Source of the DNA: Actinomycetota bacterium
Lineage (GTDB): Bacteria > Actinomycetota > Thermoleophilia > Solirubrobacterales > 70-9
Reading direction: 5' to 3'
DNA: 7,338 bases
NCBI GenBank assembly: GCA_018268695.1
Contig: JAFDWD010000361.1
Location: forward strand, 1 to 7,338
The position numbers were made by a program, and so were the translations under genes. This document shows, piece by piece, positions 1 through 4,997 of this stretch. A model generated the notes under the pieces. It saw only the letters and a program-made list of their open reading frames with translations, ran no database searches and had not been told where the DNA came from. The stretch's first letter is position 1, and every line of letters starts with the position of its first letter.

Positions 1-1
1 C

Positions 2-793
2 ATCAACACCCTCGACAGCCTCCGCGCCGCGCTCGCCTCTCCGGCGACGGGGCTCGGGTCGGCCAAGAAGATCGGGATGATCGGCTACTCGGGCGGCGCG
101 ATCGCCACCGAGTGGGCGGCCGAGCTGGCGCCCACCTACGCCCCCGACGTCAACGCCAAGCTGGTCGGCGCGGCGATGGGCGGCGTCCTAGTCGACCCGG
201 CCCACAACCTCCACTACGTCGAAGGCAGCCTCAGCTGGGCCGGGGTGATGCCGATGGCGATCATCGGCGTCTCGCGCGCCTTCCACATCGACCTCACCCC
301 CTACCTGAGCGAATACGGCGCCCAGCTCTACGCCAAACTCGAAAAGGCCTCGATCGCCGAAGCCCTCGCCCACTATCCCGGCCTCACCTGGGCCCAGATG
401 GCGAAGCCCGCATACCCGACGCCCGAGTCGATCCCGGTCTACGTCCACACCGTCAACCAGCTCATCATGGGCACCCGCGGCACCCCGACCACCCCGCTCT
501 TCATCGGCCAAGGAGCCCTGGGTGAGCTCGAAGGCACCCCGGGCAACAAGCCCGGCATCGGCGAGGGCGACGGCGTGATGATCGCCGGCGACGTCCGCTC
601 CCTCGCCCGCCAGTACTGCGACCACGGCACCAAGGTCCTCTACACCGAATACCCCCTGGGCCACATCACCGCCGCCGCCCCCTGGATCACCGCCGCCGTC
701 CCCTGGCTCGAGTCCCGCTTCGCCGGGATCGCCGCGCCGTCGAGCTGCGGCAGCATCGCAGCCGGCAACTCCCTGGCGCCGATTGCGGAATAG
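2..793 (+). CDS. Secretory lipase, LIP family (partial, 5' end missing)
   Basis: C-terminal 263 residues of an alpha/beta-hydrolase resembling the secreted LIP lipases (Candida antarctica lipase A type, Pfam LIP), which hydrolyse acylglycerol esters outside the cell. The frame is open from base 2, so the gene begins before the window and the ATG at 77 is internal. The nucleophile elbow GYSGG has its Ser at fragment residue 30 (codon 89-91). The likely rest of the triad is Asp190 in GEGDGVM and His221 in PLGHITAA, in the order and spacing expected. Two cysteines (206 and 249) could form a disulphide, in keeping with an exported protein. The signal peptide would lie upstream and cannot be seen. 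It ends at TAG 791-793, 42 nt before a strong hairpin. The family call is firm; the true substrate (triglyceride, short ester or polyester) is not shown. Confidence 0.88.
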   Translation: MNTLDSLRAALASPATGLGSAKKIGMIGYSGGAIATEWAAELAPTYAPDVNAKLVGAAMGGVLVDPAHNLHYVEGSLSWAGVMPMAIIGVSRAFHIDLTPYLSEYGAQLYAKLEKASIAEALAHYPGLTWAQMAKPAYPTPESIPVYVHTVNQLIMGTRGTPTTPLFIGQGALGELEGTPGNKPGIGEGDGVMIAGDVRSLARQYCDHGTKVLYTEYPLGHITAAAPWITAAVPWLESRFAGIAAPSSCGSIAAGNSLAPIAE

Positions 794-835
794 GGCGGGT
801 TGTTCCGGCCGTTGCGGCCGTCCGAGGGGCGCTGC

Positions 836-889
836 CCTGGGCGTCTCATGGAGGTCCTGGCAGGCTGTGACCTCCATGAGACGCCCAGG
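836..889. repeat. Perfect 21-bp inverted repeat (hairpin), REP-like or bidirectional terminator
   Basis: Bases 836-856 and 869-889 are exact reverse complements with no mismatch, separated by a 12-nt loop (CTGGCAGGCTGT). The right arm begins GACCTCCATGAGACG. No T-run follows on either strand, so it is not a classical intrinsic terminator, although its place 42 nt after the lipase stop and between converging genes suits one. The length, perfection and ATGAG-containing arm also suit a dispersed REP/BIME-like palindrome. Which is right cannot be told from one copy. Confidence 0.7.
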
Positions 890-1052
890 ACGGGAGGGAG
901 TGCGGTGTTTCTCCGGGGGTTCGTGCGAAAGAGGCCACACCTCGGCCGATCCGTTGTCGAAGACGTCGAGAACTCCACACTTCCTCGCGCCTTCGGTCGG
1001 TTTCCGCGGACTTCCGTGACGGTCCCGTCGCGCCTCGGAACGCACTGTCGAC

Positions 1053-1078
1053 TTTGACCACACCAGGGTGTGGTCAAA
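1053..1078. repeat. 26-bp palindrome (12-bp arms, 2-bp centre), operator-like
   Basis: Arm TTTGACCACACC (1053-1064) is followed by AG and then its exact reverse complement GGTGTGGTCAAA (1067-1078). The two-base centre and A/T outer ends look more like a dimeric repressor operator than an RNA hairpin, though a stem with a CAGG loop is possible. TTGACC, close to a -35 hexamer, occurs inward from both ends, but no convincing -10 lies 17 bp away. No gene starts close by. Confidence 0.6.
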
Positions 1079-1097
1079 ACATGCAGCGGCGAATCCG

Positions 1098-1111
1098 GTG
1101 TTGTGCAACAC
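1098..1111. repeat. Small palindrome GTGTTG-TG-CAACAC
   Basis: Six-base arms around a TG centre, 19 bp beyond the larger palindrome at 1053-1078. It shares with that palindrome the 2-bp centre and GTGT/ACAC character. It may be a second, weaker site for the same protein or simply chance; a 6-bp arm is weak evidence alone. Confidence 0.35.
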
Positions 1112-1240
1112 GCACCGAACTCAGCGCTTCTCACGCTCTCACGCACGGAAGCGTGGACTTCGCGACATCTCCCGCACGTCTCCCGGGACGGCGTCGCACT
1201 TCCTCCACACCTCACATACCCCGGCCGCCTCGGCCTCGGC

Positions 1241-1284
1241 CACGGCCAGCCCCCTGACGGCCGTGCTCGCCGCAAGCCCTTGCG
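1241..1284 (-). terminator. Tandem inverted repeats downstream of the L,D-transpeptidase gene (possible terminator)
   Basis: CGCAAG-CC-CTTGCG (1271-1284) and CACGGCC-N11-GGCCGTG (1241-1265) lie 23 to 66 bp after the transpeptidase stop in its reading direction. Neither is followed by a T-run. In GC-rich actinobacteria U-poor hairpins are often proposed as terminators, so this is a plausible but unproven stop for the leftward transcript. Confidence 0.3.
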
Positions 1285-1306
1285 TCCCTTTGCCCCGGCC
1301 GCCGAC

Positions 1307-2983
1307 CTACGCCGGATTGACCGTGACCGGGGTGCCGAGCGGCGTGTAAGGCCAGATAGCTTCTGCCTCTTCGTTCGGCATCTCGACGCAGCCGAGGCTT
1401 TGCGGGCTGCCGTAGGAGGCCCGATCGAACTGGTGCAGGGCGTCGCCGCCATTGAAGTAGGAGACCCACTTGATCCCGGGGTCTTTGTAGTGCGAGCCGT
1501 CCGGGTTTTCGCCTTCCATCGTGGTTTCTTCGTAGCGCAGGTAGACGTTGAAGGTGCCGGCTTCGGTTTCCGCGCCGGGGATGCCGGTGTTGGCGGCGCC
1601 TTCGCTGAGGATCATCTTGCCGTTGTGCCAGACGTTGACCGTCTCGGGAATCGACTCGCTCACCCAGACGTAGGTGTAGCCGTTGGCGGCGCCCTTTTCC
1701 GGTTTGACGTTGCCCGCGATGACCGCTTTCATCAGCGCTTCCCAGACGACCGGGCCGGCGACGCCGTCGACTTCGAGGCCTTCGCGTTCCTCGAACGACA
1801 TCAGCGCGCCTTCGATCAGCACGTTTCCTTCTTCGCCGGGCTTCCAGAGCGCCTTCAGGCCGCTCGGCATGTTGCCCCAGCGCGGGTTGAAGTGGCCCTT
1901 CGGTGCTTCGGTGGTCGCCGCCGCCACCTGGGCTTCCGGCGTCTTCGCGACTTCTTCGCCGGTGAACTTCCACGGCAGGTAGCCGAGTTCGGCGAGCATC
2001 TGCGCCAGGCGGGTCTGGGAGCCCGCCGGGACTTCCCACTTAACCTCGGAGGCGTTTTCGACCGAACCGTCGGACTGCACGACTTCGACTTCCTCGGGCA
2101 GCTCGACCTTCAGGTCGGTGGCCAGCGGCGCGCCGAAGCCCGCCGGGACGAAGCGCAGGGTATGCGGGTTGGGCTGCGACCACTTGCCCTTGACTTCCGG
2201 CGAGAGGGTCGGCATTTCCGAGCCGAAGACCTTCTTGACCTTCTTGGAGATGGTGAGTTCGAGCGGGGTCGAGGCGGAGATCGTCGAGCCCGCGATCGGG
2301 TTGGCGGCGATGGTGGGCTTGCCGGTCGCCGGGAACCAGGTGACGGACTTGAACTTGCCGACGTGCTCCATCGACTTTTCCCACGGGGCCCCGGCGACGA
2401 TCATCTGCCCCGCCGCGGGCTGCGGGCCGAGGGAGAAGCTGTCGCGCGGTGGATCGAAGTGGCGGTGCTTCAGTTCGCCCGGCTGCCCGTAGGAGACCTG
2501 GCTGACCGGGTGATCGAAGTGGACGTAGGGGTTCTTGCCCTTCTTCACGCTGATCCACTCGGTTTCCGGCTTCGCCGCCGGCGCCGTGGCGGTCGTCGTC
2601 AGCTTCTTTTCGCTGCCGGCGATGATGCCGATCGTGCTCGGCCGCTTGACCGTGACCTCGACCTTCACCTGCTCACCGGGATGCAGCGGCGAGGTCGGCA
2701 CGATCCGATCGCCCTTCATCTCGACCGGCACGTCCTTGCCGCTCTTCACCGCCGTGGCGGTGACGTTGGAGACGTCCCCGCCGAAGGTGTCGGTGCTGAC
2801 CTTGCCCAGCGAGGAGCTGTCCGCTTCGATGCTCGCGCCAGAGAGCGCGAAGGCGGAGACGGCGAAGGCCGCGACGGCGGCGAGCACCAAGGTGACGATG
2901 CCGCCCACCAGCAGGCGCTTCGGCCAGCGCCGAGGCGCCTGCGGCGAGTACTCCGACGTGCTCGATCCGTCGTCAAGAAGCAT
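1307..2983 (-). CDS. Membrane-anchored L,D-transpeptidase (Ig-like / peptidoglycan-binding / YkuD)
   Basis: A 558-residue cell-wall enzyme of the YkuD class, which cross-links peptidoglycan stem peptides 3-to-3 or attaches other acceptors through a catalytic Cys. Residues 17-23 are basic and 24-47 form one membrane helix (signal anchor, C-terminus outside). Residues about 50-320 hold beta-rich Ig-like repeats (for example NPYVHFDHPVSQVSYG and TLRFVPAGFG), residues 325-420 a split peptidoglycan-binding repeat (QMLAELGYLP, then FEEREGLEVDGVAGPVVWEAL), and residues 436-556 the YkuD domain. Candidate catalytic His517 and Cys532 sit in LHQFD and SLGCVEM. The usual SHGC is SLGC here, and the residue after the His is Gln rather than Gly. 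I chose ATG 2983 over GTG 3010 because a likely -10 and hairpin occupy 3005-3030. Neither start has a clear ribosome site. It lies 69 bp after the regulator gene on the same strand. Confidence 0.88.
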   Translation of the reverse strand: MLLDDGSSTSEYSPQAPRRWPKRLLVGGIVTLVLAAVAAFAVSAFALSGASIEADSSSLGKVSTDTFGGDVSNVTATAVKSGKDVPVEMKGDRIVPTSPLHPGEQVKVEVTVKRPSTIGIIAGSEKKLTTTATAPAAKPETEWISVKKGKNPYVHFDHPVSQVSYGQPGELKHRHFDPPRDSFSLGPQPAAGQMIVAGAPWEKSMEHVGKFKSVTWFPATGKPTIAANPIAGSTISASTPLELTISKKVKKVFGSEMPTLSPEVKGKWSQPNPHTLRFVPAGFGAPLATDLKVELPEEVEVVQSDGSVENASEVKWEVPAGSQTRLAQMLAELGYLPWKFTGEEVAKTPEAQVAAATTEAPKGHFNPRWGNMPSGLKALWKPGEEGNVLIEGALMSFEEREGLEVDGVAGPVVWEALMKAVIAGNVKPEKGAANGYTYVWVSESIPETVNVWHNGKMILSEGAANTGIPGAETEAGTFNVYLRYEETTMEGENPDGSHYKDPGIKWVSYFNGGDALHQFDRASYGSPQSLGCVEMPNEEAEAIWPYTPLGTPVTVNPA

Positions 2984-3004
2984 GGGCCACAAATGGTAGG
3001 TGCC

Positions 3005-3030
3005 CCGCACCGCGGGCGTGCGGATTTATA
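3005..3030 (-). promoter_or_regulatory. Candidate promoter -10 (TATAAAT) with adjoining inverted repeat for the transpeptidase
   Basis: On the minus strand TATAAAT (3030-3024) closely matches a sigma-70 -10 box. It is immediately followed by CCGCAC-N7-GTGCGG (3023-3005), which spans the expected transcription start near 3018. That leaves a leader of about 35 nt before ATG 2983. No good -35 is seen at the right distance. The repeat could be an operator over the start site or a 5' mRNA stem. If the promoter is real, the transpeptidase is transcribed apart from the regulator gene upstream. Confidence 0.4.
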
Positions 3031-3052
3031 GACGGATGAATGTCAGGTGCCG

Positions 3053-3658
3053 CTAGGACCGCTCGGAGGCGGGTTTGCGGCGAGCTGGCGTCTCGAAGAA
3101 CATGTTGGTGGACATCGTCTGGATGCCTTCGTCGTCTGTTCCAGTCCGTCGTTCGTCGCTGCGCGCCTGGATATCGAGCGTCCTCTCGTACATCTCGGCG
3201 TGCAGGGCGGCCAGTTCGTCGAAGCCCTCCTCGTCGACGACCATCGGCAGACGGACGATCCAACGGTTGTCGCGCGAGTCAAAGGTGTGCTCGTCCATGG
3301 CGCGAGCAACATCGGTCACGTGGCACTGAAGGATGTACCGAGTGAAGATCTCGCGTTCCTCGACGCTCTGCTTGGCGAATTCGTCCTGATGGAGGATCGG
3401 GCGCTCGACTGCGCGATAGAAGTGCTCGACGGCCCCCCGCACCGGCCGCTCGTCGACTAGCTCGATCAGGCCCAACGCCTGCAGCTTGCGGACGTGGTAG
3501 CCGACGTGGCCTACGTCTTTGCCGATCTCCTGGGCTATTTCGACGGGACTCGCCGTCCGTTCGGCCAAGATCATGAAGCATCGCACCCGGGTGGGGTGGG
3601 CGACGATCGCGGCAAGGGTCGTCTCCATGGACGCGGTCGCGGTTTTGGCGGGGGGCAT
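3053..3658 (-). CDS. Winged helix-turn-helix (ArsR-like) transcriptional regulator
   Basis: A 201-residue DNA-binding protein. Residues 12-85 form an ArsR/HTH_20-type winged helix: HPTRVRCFMILAERTAS, then SPVEIAQEIGKDVGHVGYHVRKL with the recognition helix at about 48-62, then a basic wing running to FYRAVERP (80-87). The remaining 115 residues are charged and mostly helical, rich in Glu/Asp/Arg, probably a dimerisation or ligand domain I cannot name. The ELCVCDL metal-sensing motif of classical ArsR proteins is absent, so metal sensing is not supported. The start is ATG 3658, because AAGGAGA (3672-3666) lies 7 nt upstream; Met11 is a less likely alternative. Its upstream region carries TGGAA/TTCCA repeats suggesting autoregulation, and a small rightward peptide gene lies opposite. 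Target and signal are unknown. Confidence 0.85.
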   Translation of the reverse strand: MPPAKTATASMETTLAAIVAHPTRVRCFMILAERTASPVEIAQEIGKDVGHVGYHVRKLQALGLIELVDERPVRGAVEHFYRAVERPILHQDEFAKQSVEEREIFTRYILQCHVTDVARAMDEHTFDSRDNRWIVRLPMVVDEEGFDELAALHAEMYERTLDIQARSDERRTGTDDEGIQTMSTNMFFETPARRKPASERS

Positions 3659-3665
3659 GCGTTGG

Positions 3666-3672
3666 TCTCCTT
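3666..3672 (-). promoter_or_regulatory. Ribosome binding site of the winged-helix regulator
   Basis: AAGGAGA on the minus strand, 7 nt before ATG 3658. It decides the start among several in-frame upstream codons, since the frame stays open to 3880 without family-like sequence. A weak -10-like TACGAT lies at 3702-3697, about 24 nt further upstream. Confidence 0.75.
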
Positions 3673-3702
3673 GGTTCAAGCGGGTTAGTCCGATTGATCG
3701 TA

Positions 3703-3776
3703 GAGCAGTTCCTGAGCAATTCCAGCGCATTTTGCTGGAACACCTTGTACTGCTGGAATCTCTTCCAACAGTGGAA
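3703..3776. promoter_or_regulatory. Operator-like array of TGGAA/TTCCA half-sites between divergent genes
   Basis: Half-sites lie at 3720-3724 (TTCCA), 3736-3740 (TGGAA), 3754-3758 (TGGAA), 3763-3767 (TTCCA) and 3772-3776 (TGGAA), so start-to-start steps are 16, 18, 9 and 9 bp. The first pair belongs to a 7-bp inverted repeat TTCCAGC-N7-GCTGGAA (3720-3740). The 8-mer TGCTGGAA repeats exactly at 3733 and 3751. Just before, GAGCAGTTCC (3703) and GAGCAATTCC (3714) form an 11-bp-spaced direct repeat. The placement upstream of the winged-helix gene suggests that its product binds here; that is inference. Confidence 0.5.
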
Positions 3777-3816
3777 CTGGTCACAGCAGTGGATTCGCCA
3801 CAGAAGCCAGGGAGAG

Positions 3817-3827
3817 AAGGGGGGTGA
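3817..3827 (+). promoter_or_regulatory. Extended ribosome binding site before the 19-residue peptide frame
   Basis: AAGGGGGGTGA resembles the full anti-Shine-Dalgarno complement AAGGAGGTGA, with the G core ending 6 nt before GTG 3831. The TGA here is in frame with that GTG, so the peptide cannot extend further upstream. A competing GTG at 3824 lies inside this motif and would give a non-family-like frame. Confidence 0.5.
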
Positions 3828-3830
3828 AAC

Positions 3831-3890
3831 GTGAAGATCACTACCGTGACCGAGACCGTCCGTACTGTCGCCACCAGCAAGGGCGTCTAG
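3831..3890 (+). CDS. Possible 19-residue Thr/Val-rich peptide (small ORF or leader peptide)
   Basis: GTG start to TAG encodes MKITTVTETVRTVATSKGV: six Thr and four Val in 19 residues, net positive, no Cys and no obvious signal or membrane segment. Support comes from context: an extended ribosome site 6 nt upstream, a repeat-rich control region before it, and an intrinsic terminator starting 6 nt after the stop, so it looks like a complete tiny transcription unit divergent from the regulator. I do not recognise the peptide. It could be a regulatory or signalling peptide, a translated leader of an attenuator (the Thr-rich content recalls thrL-type leaders), or chance in a leader RNA. After the TAG the frame remains open, as is common at this GC content. 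Confidence 0.4.
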   Translation: MKITTVTETVRTVATSKGV

Positions 3891-3896
3891 AGCTTC

Positions 3897-3933
3897 AAAG
3901 GGGTCGGCTTCGCCTGGGGGCCGGCCCCTTTTT
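3897..3933 (+). terminator. Intrinsic terminator
   Basis: A 12-bp stem pairs 3897-3908 (AAAGGGGTCGGC) with 3920-3931 (GCCGGCCCCTTT), with one G-U wobble, an 11-nt loop and the T-tract TTTTT (3929-3933). It is the only textbook Rho-independent terminator in the window. It ends rightward transcription from the 3659-3890 region 30 bp before the paiB-like start, so it either isolates that gene or acts as an attenuator. Confidence 0.8.
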
Positions 3934-3951
3934 CCTCGTCCCGGGATCGGG

Positions 3952-3957
3952 CACAAT
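3952..3957 (+). promoter_or_regulatory. Possible -10 box (CACAAT) of a leaderless paiB-like transcript
   Basis: CACAAT matches TATAAT at four of six positions and ends 6 nt before ATG 3964, the spacing expected if transcription starts at the A of the start codon. No Shine-Dalgarno sequence precedes that ATG and no -35 is convincing. Leaderless mRNAs are common in actinobacteria. Confidence 0.35.
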
Positions 3958-3963
3958 CGGGCG

Positions 3964-4602
3964 ATGCGGCACAACCCCGCCCATGCCACCACCGATCCGG
4001 AGGCGGTCCGCGATCTGGTCCGCCGGAACCCATGGGCGACGATCGTCAGTGCGAACGACGGCGAGCTCGTCGCCTCCCACTACCCGGTCCTGCTGGACGA
4101 GGACGCGGCGGATCTCGCGCTCCTCACCCACGTCGGCCGCCCCGACGAGGAGGTGCACGGCTTCGGCGGGCGCGAGGTGCTGGTGGTCGTCCAGGGCCTC
4201 CACGGGTACGTGTCGCCGAGCTGGTACGGGGCCGACGCGACGCGGGCGCCGACCTGGAACTTCAGCGTCGCCCATATATATGGGGTCCCCGAGGTGCTGG
4301 GCGCGGACGAGAACCTAGCGACGCTGACGCGGCTGGTCGAGCGCTTCGAGCGCGAGGTCGAGGAACCGATGTACCTGGACCAGGAGTGGGGACGGCAGAT
4401 CGCCAAAGGCACGGTCGGCCTGCGGATCCCGGTGGGCCGCTTCGTCTGCAAGCGCAAGCTGAGCCAGGACAAGGACGAGGTGAGCCGCAGTCAGGTGATC
4501 GAGCGGCTGCGGCTGCCCGGCCCCTACCGGCACCCCGAGCTGGCCAACGAGATGGAGCGCGAGTGGGCGGCCGAGCGCGCCGCGGAGGAGGCGGCACCGT
4601 GA
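3964..4602 (+). CDS. PaiB-like FMN-binding protein (FMN_bind_2 family)
   Basis: A 212-residue split-barrel flavin-binding protein of the PaiB family. In Bacillus subtilis PaiB is described as a negative regulator of sporulation and degradative enzymes; many family members are only inferred to bind FMN. Family hallmarks appear in order: the N-terminal TDPEAVRDLVRRNPWATIVS (10-29), LVASHYPVLLD (35-45), the flavin-site region YVSPSWY (82-88), PTWNF (96-100) and C-terminal KRKLSQDK (163-170). The length matches the family. ATG 3964 is chosen because the protein begins as relatives do, although no ribosome site precedes it. It overlaps the next gene, an acetyltransferase, by GTGA (4599-4602), so the two are probably translated together. 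In Bacillus paiB adjoins paiA, also a GNAT, but the partner here is a different GNAT subfamily. Residues 103-107 contain an AT-rich palindrome with a rare ATA codon. Confidence 0.88.
   Translation: MRHNPAHATTDPEAVRDLVRRNPWATIVSANDGELVASHYPVLLDEDAADLALLTHVGRPDEEVHGFGGREVLVVVQGLHGYVSPSWYGADATRAPTWNFSVAHIYGVPEVLGADENLATLTRLVERFEREVEEPMYLDQEWGRQIAKGTVGLRIPVGRFVCKRKLSQDKDEVSRSQVIERLRLPGPYRHPELANEMEREWAAERAAEEAAP
4271..4284. repeat. AT-rich perfect palindrome CCCATATATATGGG inside the paiB-like gene
   Basis: A self-complementary 14-mer whose eight-base ATATATAT core stands out in a gene of very high GC content. It encodes part of His-Ile-Tyr-Gly using the rare codon ATA. It is probably coding coincidence around a conserved motif, but the choice of ATA and TAT over GC-rich synonyms is unusual here. 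Confidence 0.6.
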
Positions 4603-4919
4603 ACGAGGACGCACGGATCGTCGTCGCCGACGCGCCGGAGCACAAACGCTTCGAGGTGACCGTCGACGGTGAGCTCGCCGGCTTTCTCGTCTACCGCTCC
4701 CGTAAGGGCCTGCTGGCGCTGATCCACACCGAGGTCGAGGAACGCTTCGGGGGCCGGGGCCTCGGCGGGCGCCTCGCCCGGTTCGCCCTCGACCAGGCCC
4801 GTGCCCAGGGCCTCGCCGTCCTCCCCTTCTGCCCCTTCGTCAACGAGTGGATGAAGCGCCACCCCGAGTACGTGGACCTCGTGCCGGCCGCCTACAGGGC
4901 GAATTTCAACCTTCAGTAG
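4599..4919 (+). CDS. Short GNAT-fold N-acetyltransferase (Acetyltransf_CG type)
   Basis: A 106-residue single-domain protein of the small GNAT subgroup often named YjdJ-like or GCN5-related (Pfam Acetyltransf_CG), expected to transfer acetyl from acetyl-CoA to an amine whose identity is unknown. The beta strands FEVTVDGELAGFLVYR (18-33) and LLALIHTEVEERF (38-50) lead to the acetyl-CoA loop RFGGRGLGG (49-57, RxxGxG form). Then comes the subfamily signature PFCPFVNEWMKRHPEYVDLV (76-95) with its conserved Cys78. The length is normal for the subgroup. GTG 4599 overlaps the paiB-like stop (GTGA), and a GGAGGAG run lies about 10 nt upstream, so translational coupling is likely. The in-frame open sequence upstream of 4599 is the shadow of the preceding gene. 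Confidence 0.88.
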   Translation: MNEDARIVVADAPEHKRFEVTVDGELAGFLVYRSRKGLLALIHTEVEERFGGRGLGGRLARFALDQARAQGLAVLPFCPFVNEWMKRHPEYVDLVPAAYRANFNLQ

Positions 4920-4925
4920 CGGCGA

Positions 4926-4952
4926 TGTCGCATCCGCGGCGACGGCTCCGAC
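4926..4952 (+). promoter_or_regulatory. Putative ECF42-dependent promoter of the DGPF-sigma operon
   Basis: TGTCGC (4926-4931), a 17-bp spacer, then CGAC (4949-4952). From memory, published ECF42 target promoters have TGTCGA at -35 and a CGA/TC-type -10; this pair differs from that -35 in one base. It sits 45 bp before the DGPF start, as expected for an autoregulated ECF operon. A 6-bp GC hairpin (GGCGCC arms, 4964-4978) follows in the predicted leader. Confidence 0.45.
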
Positions 4953-4984
4953 ACACTCACGAAGGCGCCGCCGGCGCCACGTCG

Positions 4985-4991
4985 AGGAGGT
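4985..4991 (+). promoter_or_regulatory. Strong ribosome binding site of the DGPF gene
   Basis: AGGAGGT with a 6-nt spacer to ATG 4998, the best Shine-Dalgarno match in the window. It suggests high translation of the DGPF protein relative to the coupled sigma factor. Confidence 0.85.
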
Positions 4992-4997
4992 AACGAG

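Larger units (their letters stand above)
794..1306. other. Gene-free intergenic region between convergent lipase and L,D-transpeptidase genes
   Basis: About 510 bp between two converging genes. Open frames cross it on both strands, but their translations are Arg/Pro/Ser/Thr-rich, match no family I know, and have no ribosome site. I see no tRNA. It holds the hairpin at 836-889, the palindromes at 1053-1078 and 1098-1111, and two small inverted repeats near the transpeptidase end. Its base composition is patchier and less GC-rich than the genes either side, which fits non-coding DNA or decayed sequence. Confidence 0.6.

Noticed and set aside
808..828. GC-rich CGGCC/GGCCG repeat just after the lipase stop
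   Set aside because: The stem is only about 5 bp and such repeats are expected by chance at this GC content; the nearby 21-bp hairpin is the meaningful structure.
188..1111. Minus-strand open frame (307 codons) through the lipase and intergenic hairpin
   Set aside because: Most of it is antisense to the lipase and the rest runs through the perfect hairpin; there is no family-like sequence and no ribosome site.
1070..3031. Long plus-strand open frame (653 codons) opposite the transpeptidase
   Set aside because: Its translation is Arg/Asp/Gly/Val-rich with no recognisable domain, it has no ribosome site, and it mirrors the codon positions of the clear minus-strand YkuD protein. It is a GC-driven antisense shadow.
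3659..3880. N-terminal extension of the winged-helix regulator (74 further codons)
   Set aside because: The AAGGAGA site 7 nt before ATG 3658 and the family-like beginning there decide the start; the extension covers the operator repeats and looks non-coding.
3824..4318. Plus-strand frame from GTG 3824 (164 codons)
   Set aside because: Arg/Thr-rich translation that overlaps the paiB-like gene in another frame; its start lies inside the ribosome site of the small peptide frame.
3891..4598. Read-through of the TAG at 3888-3890, giving SFKGVGFAWG and onward in the same frame
   Set aside because: The continuation runs through the terminator and then out of frame through the paiB-like gene. The frame is open only because of GC content, and nothing suggests stop-codon recoding.
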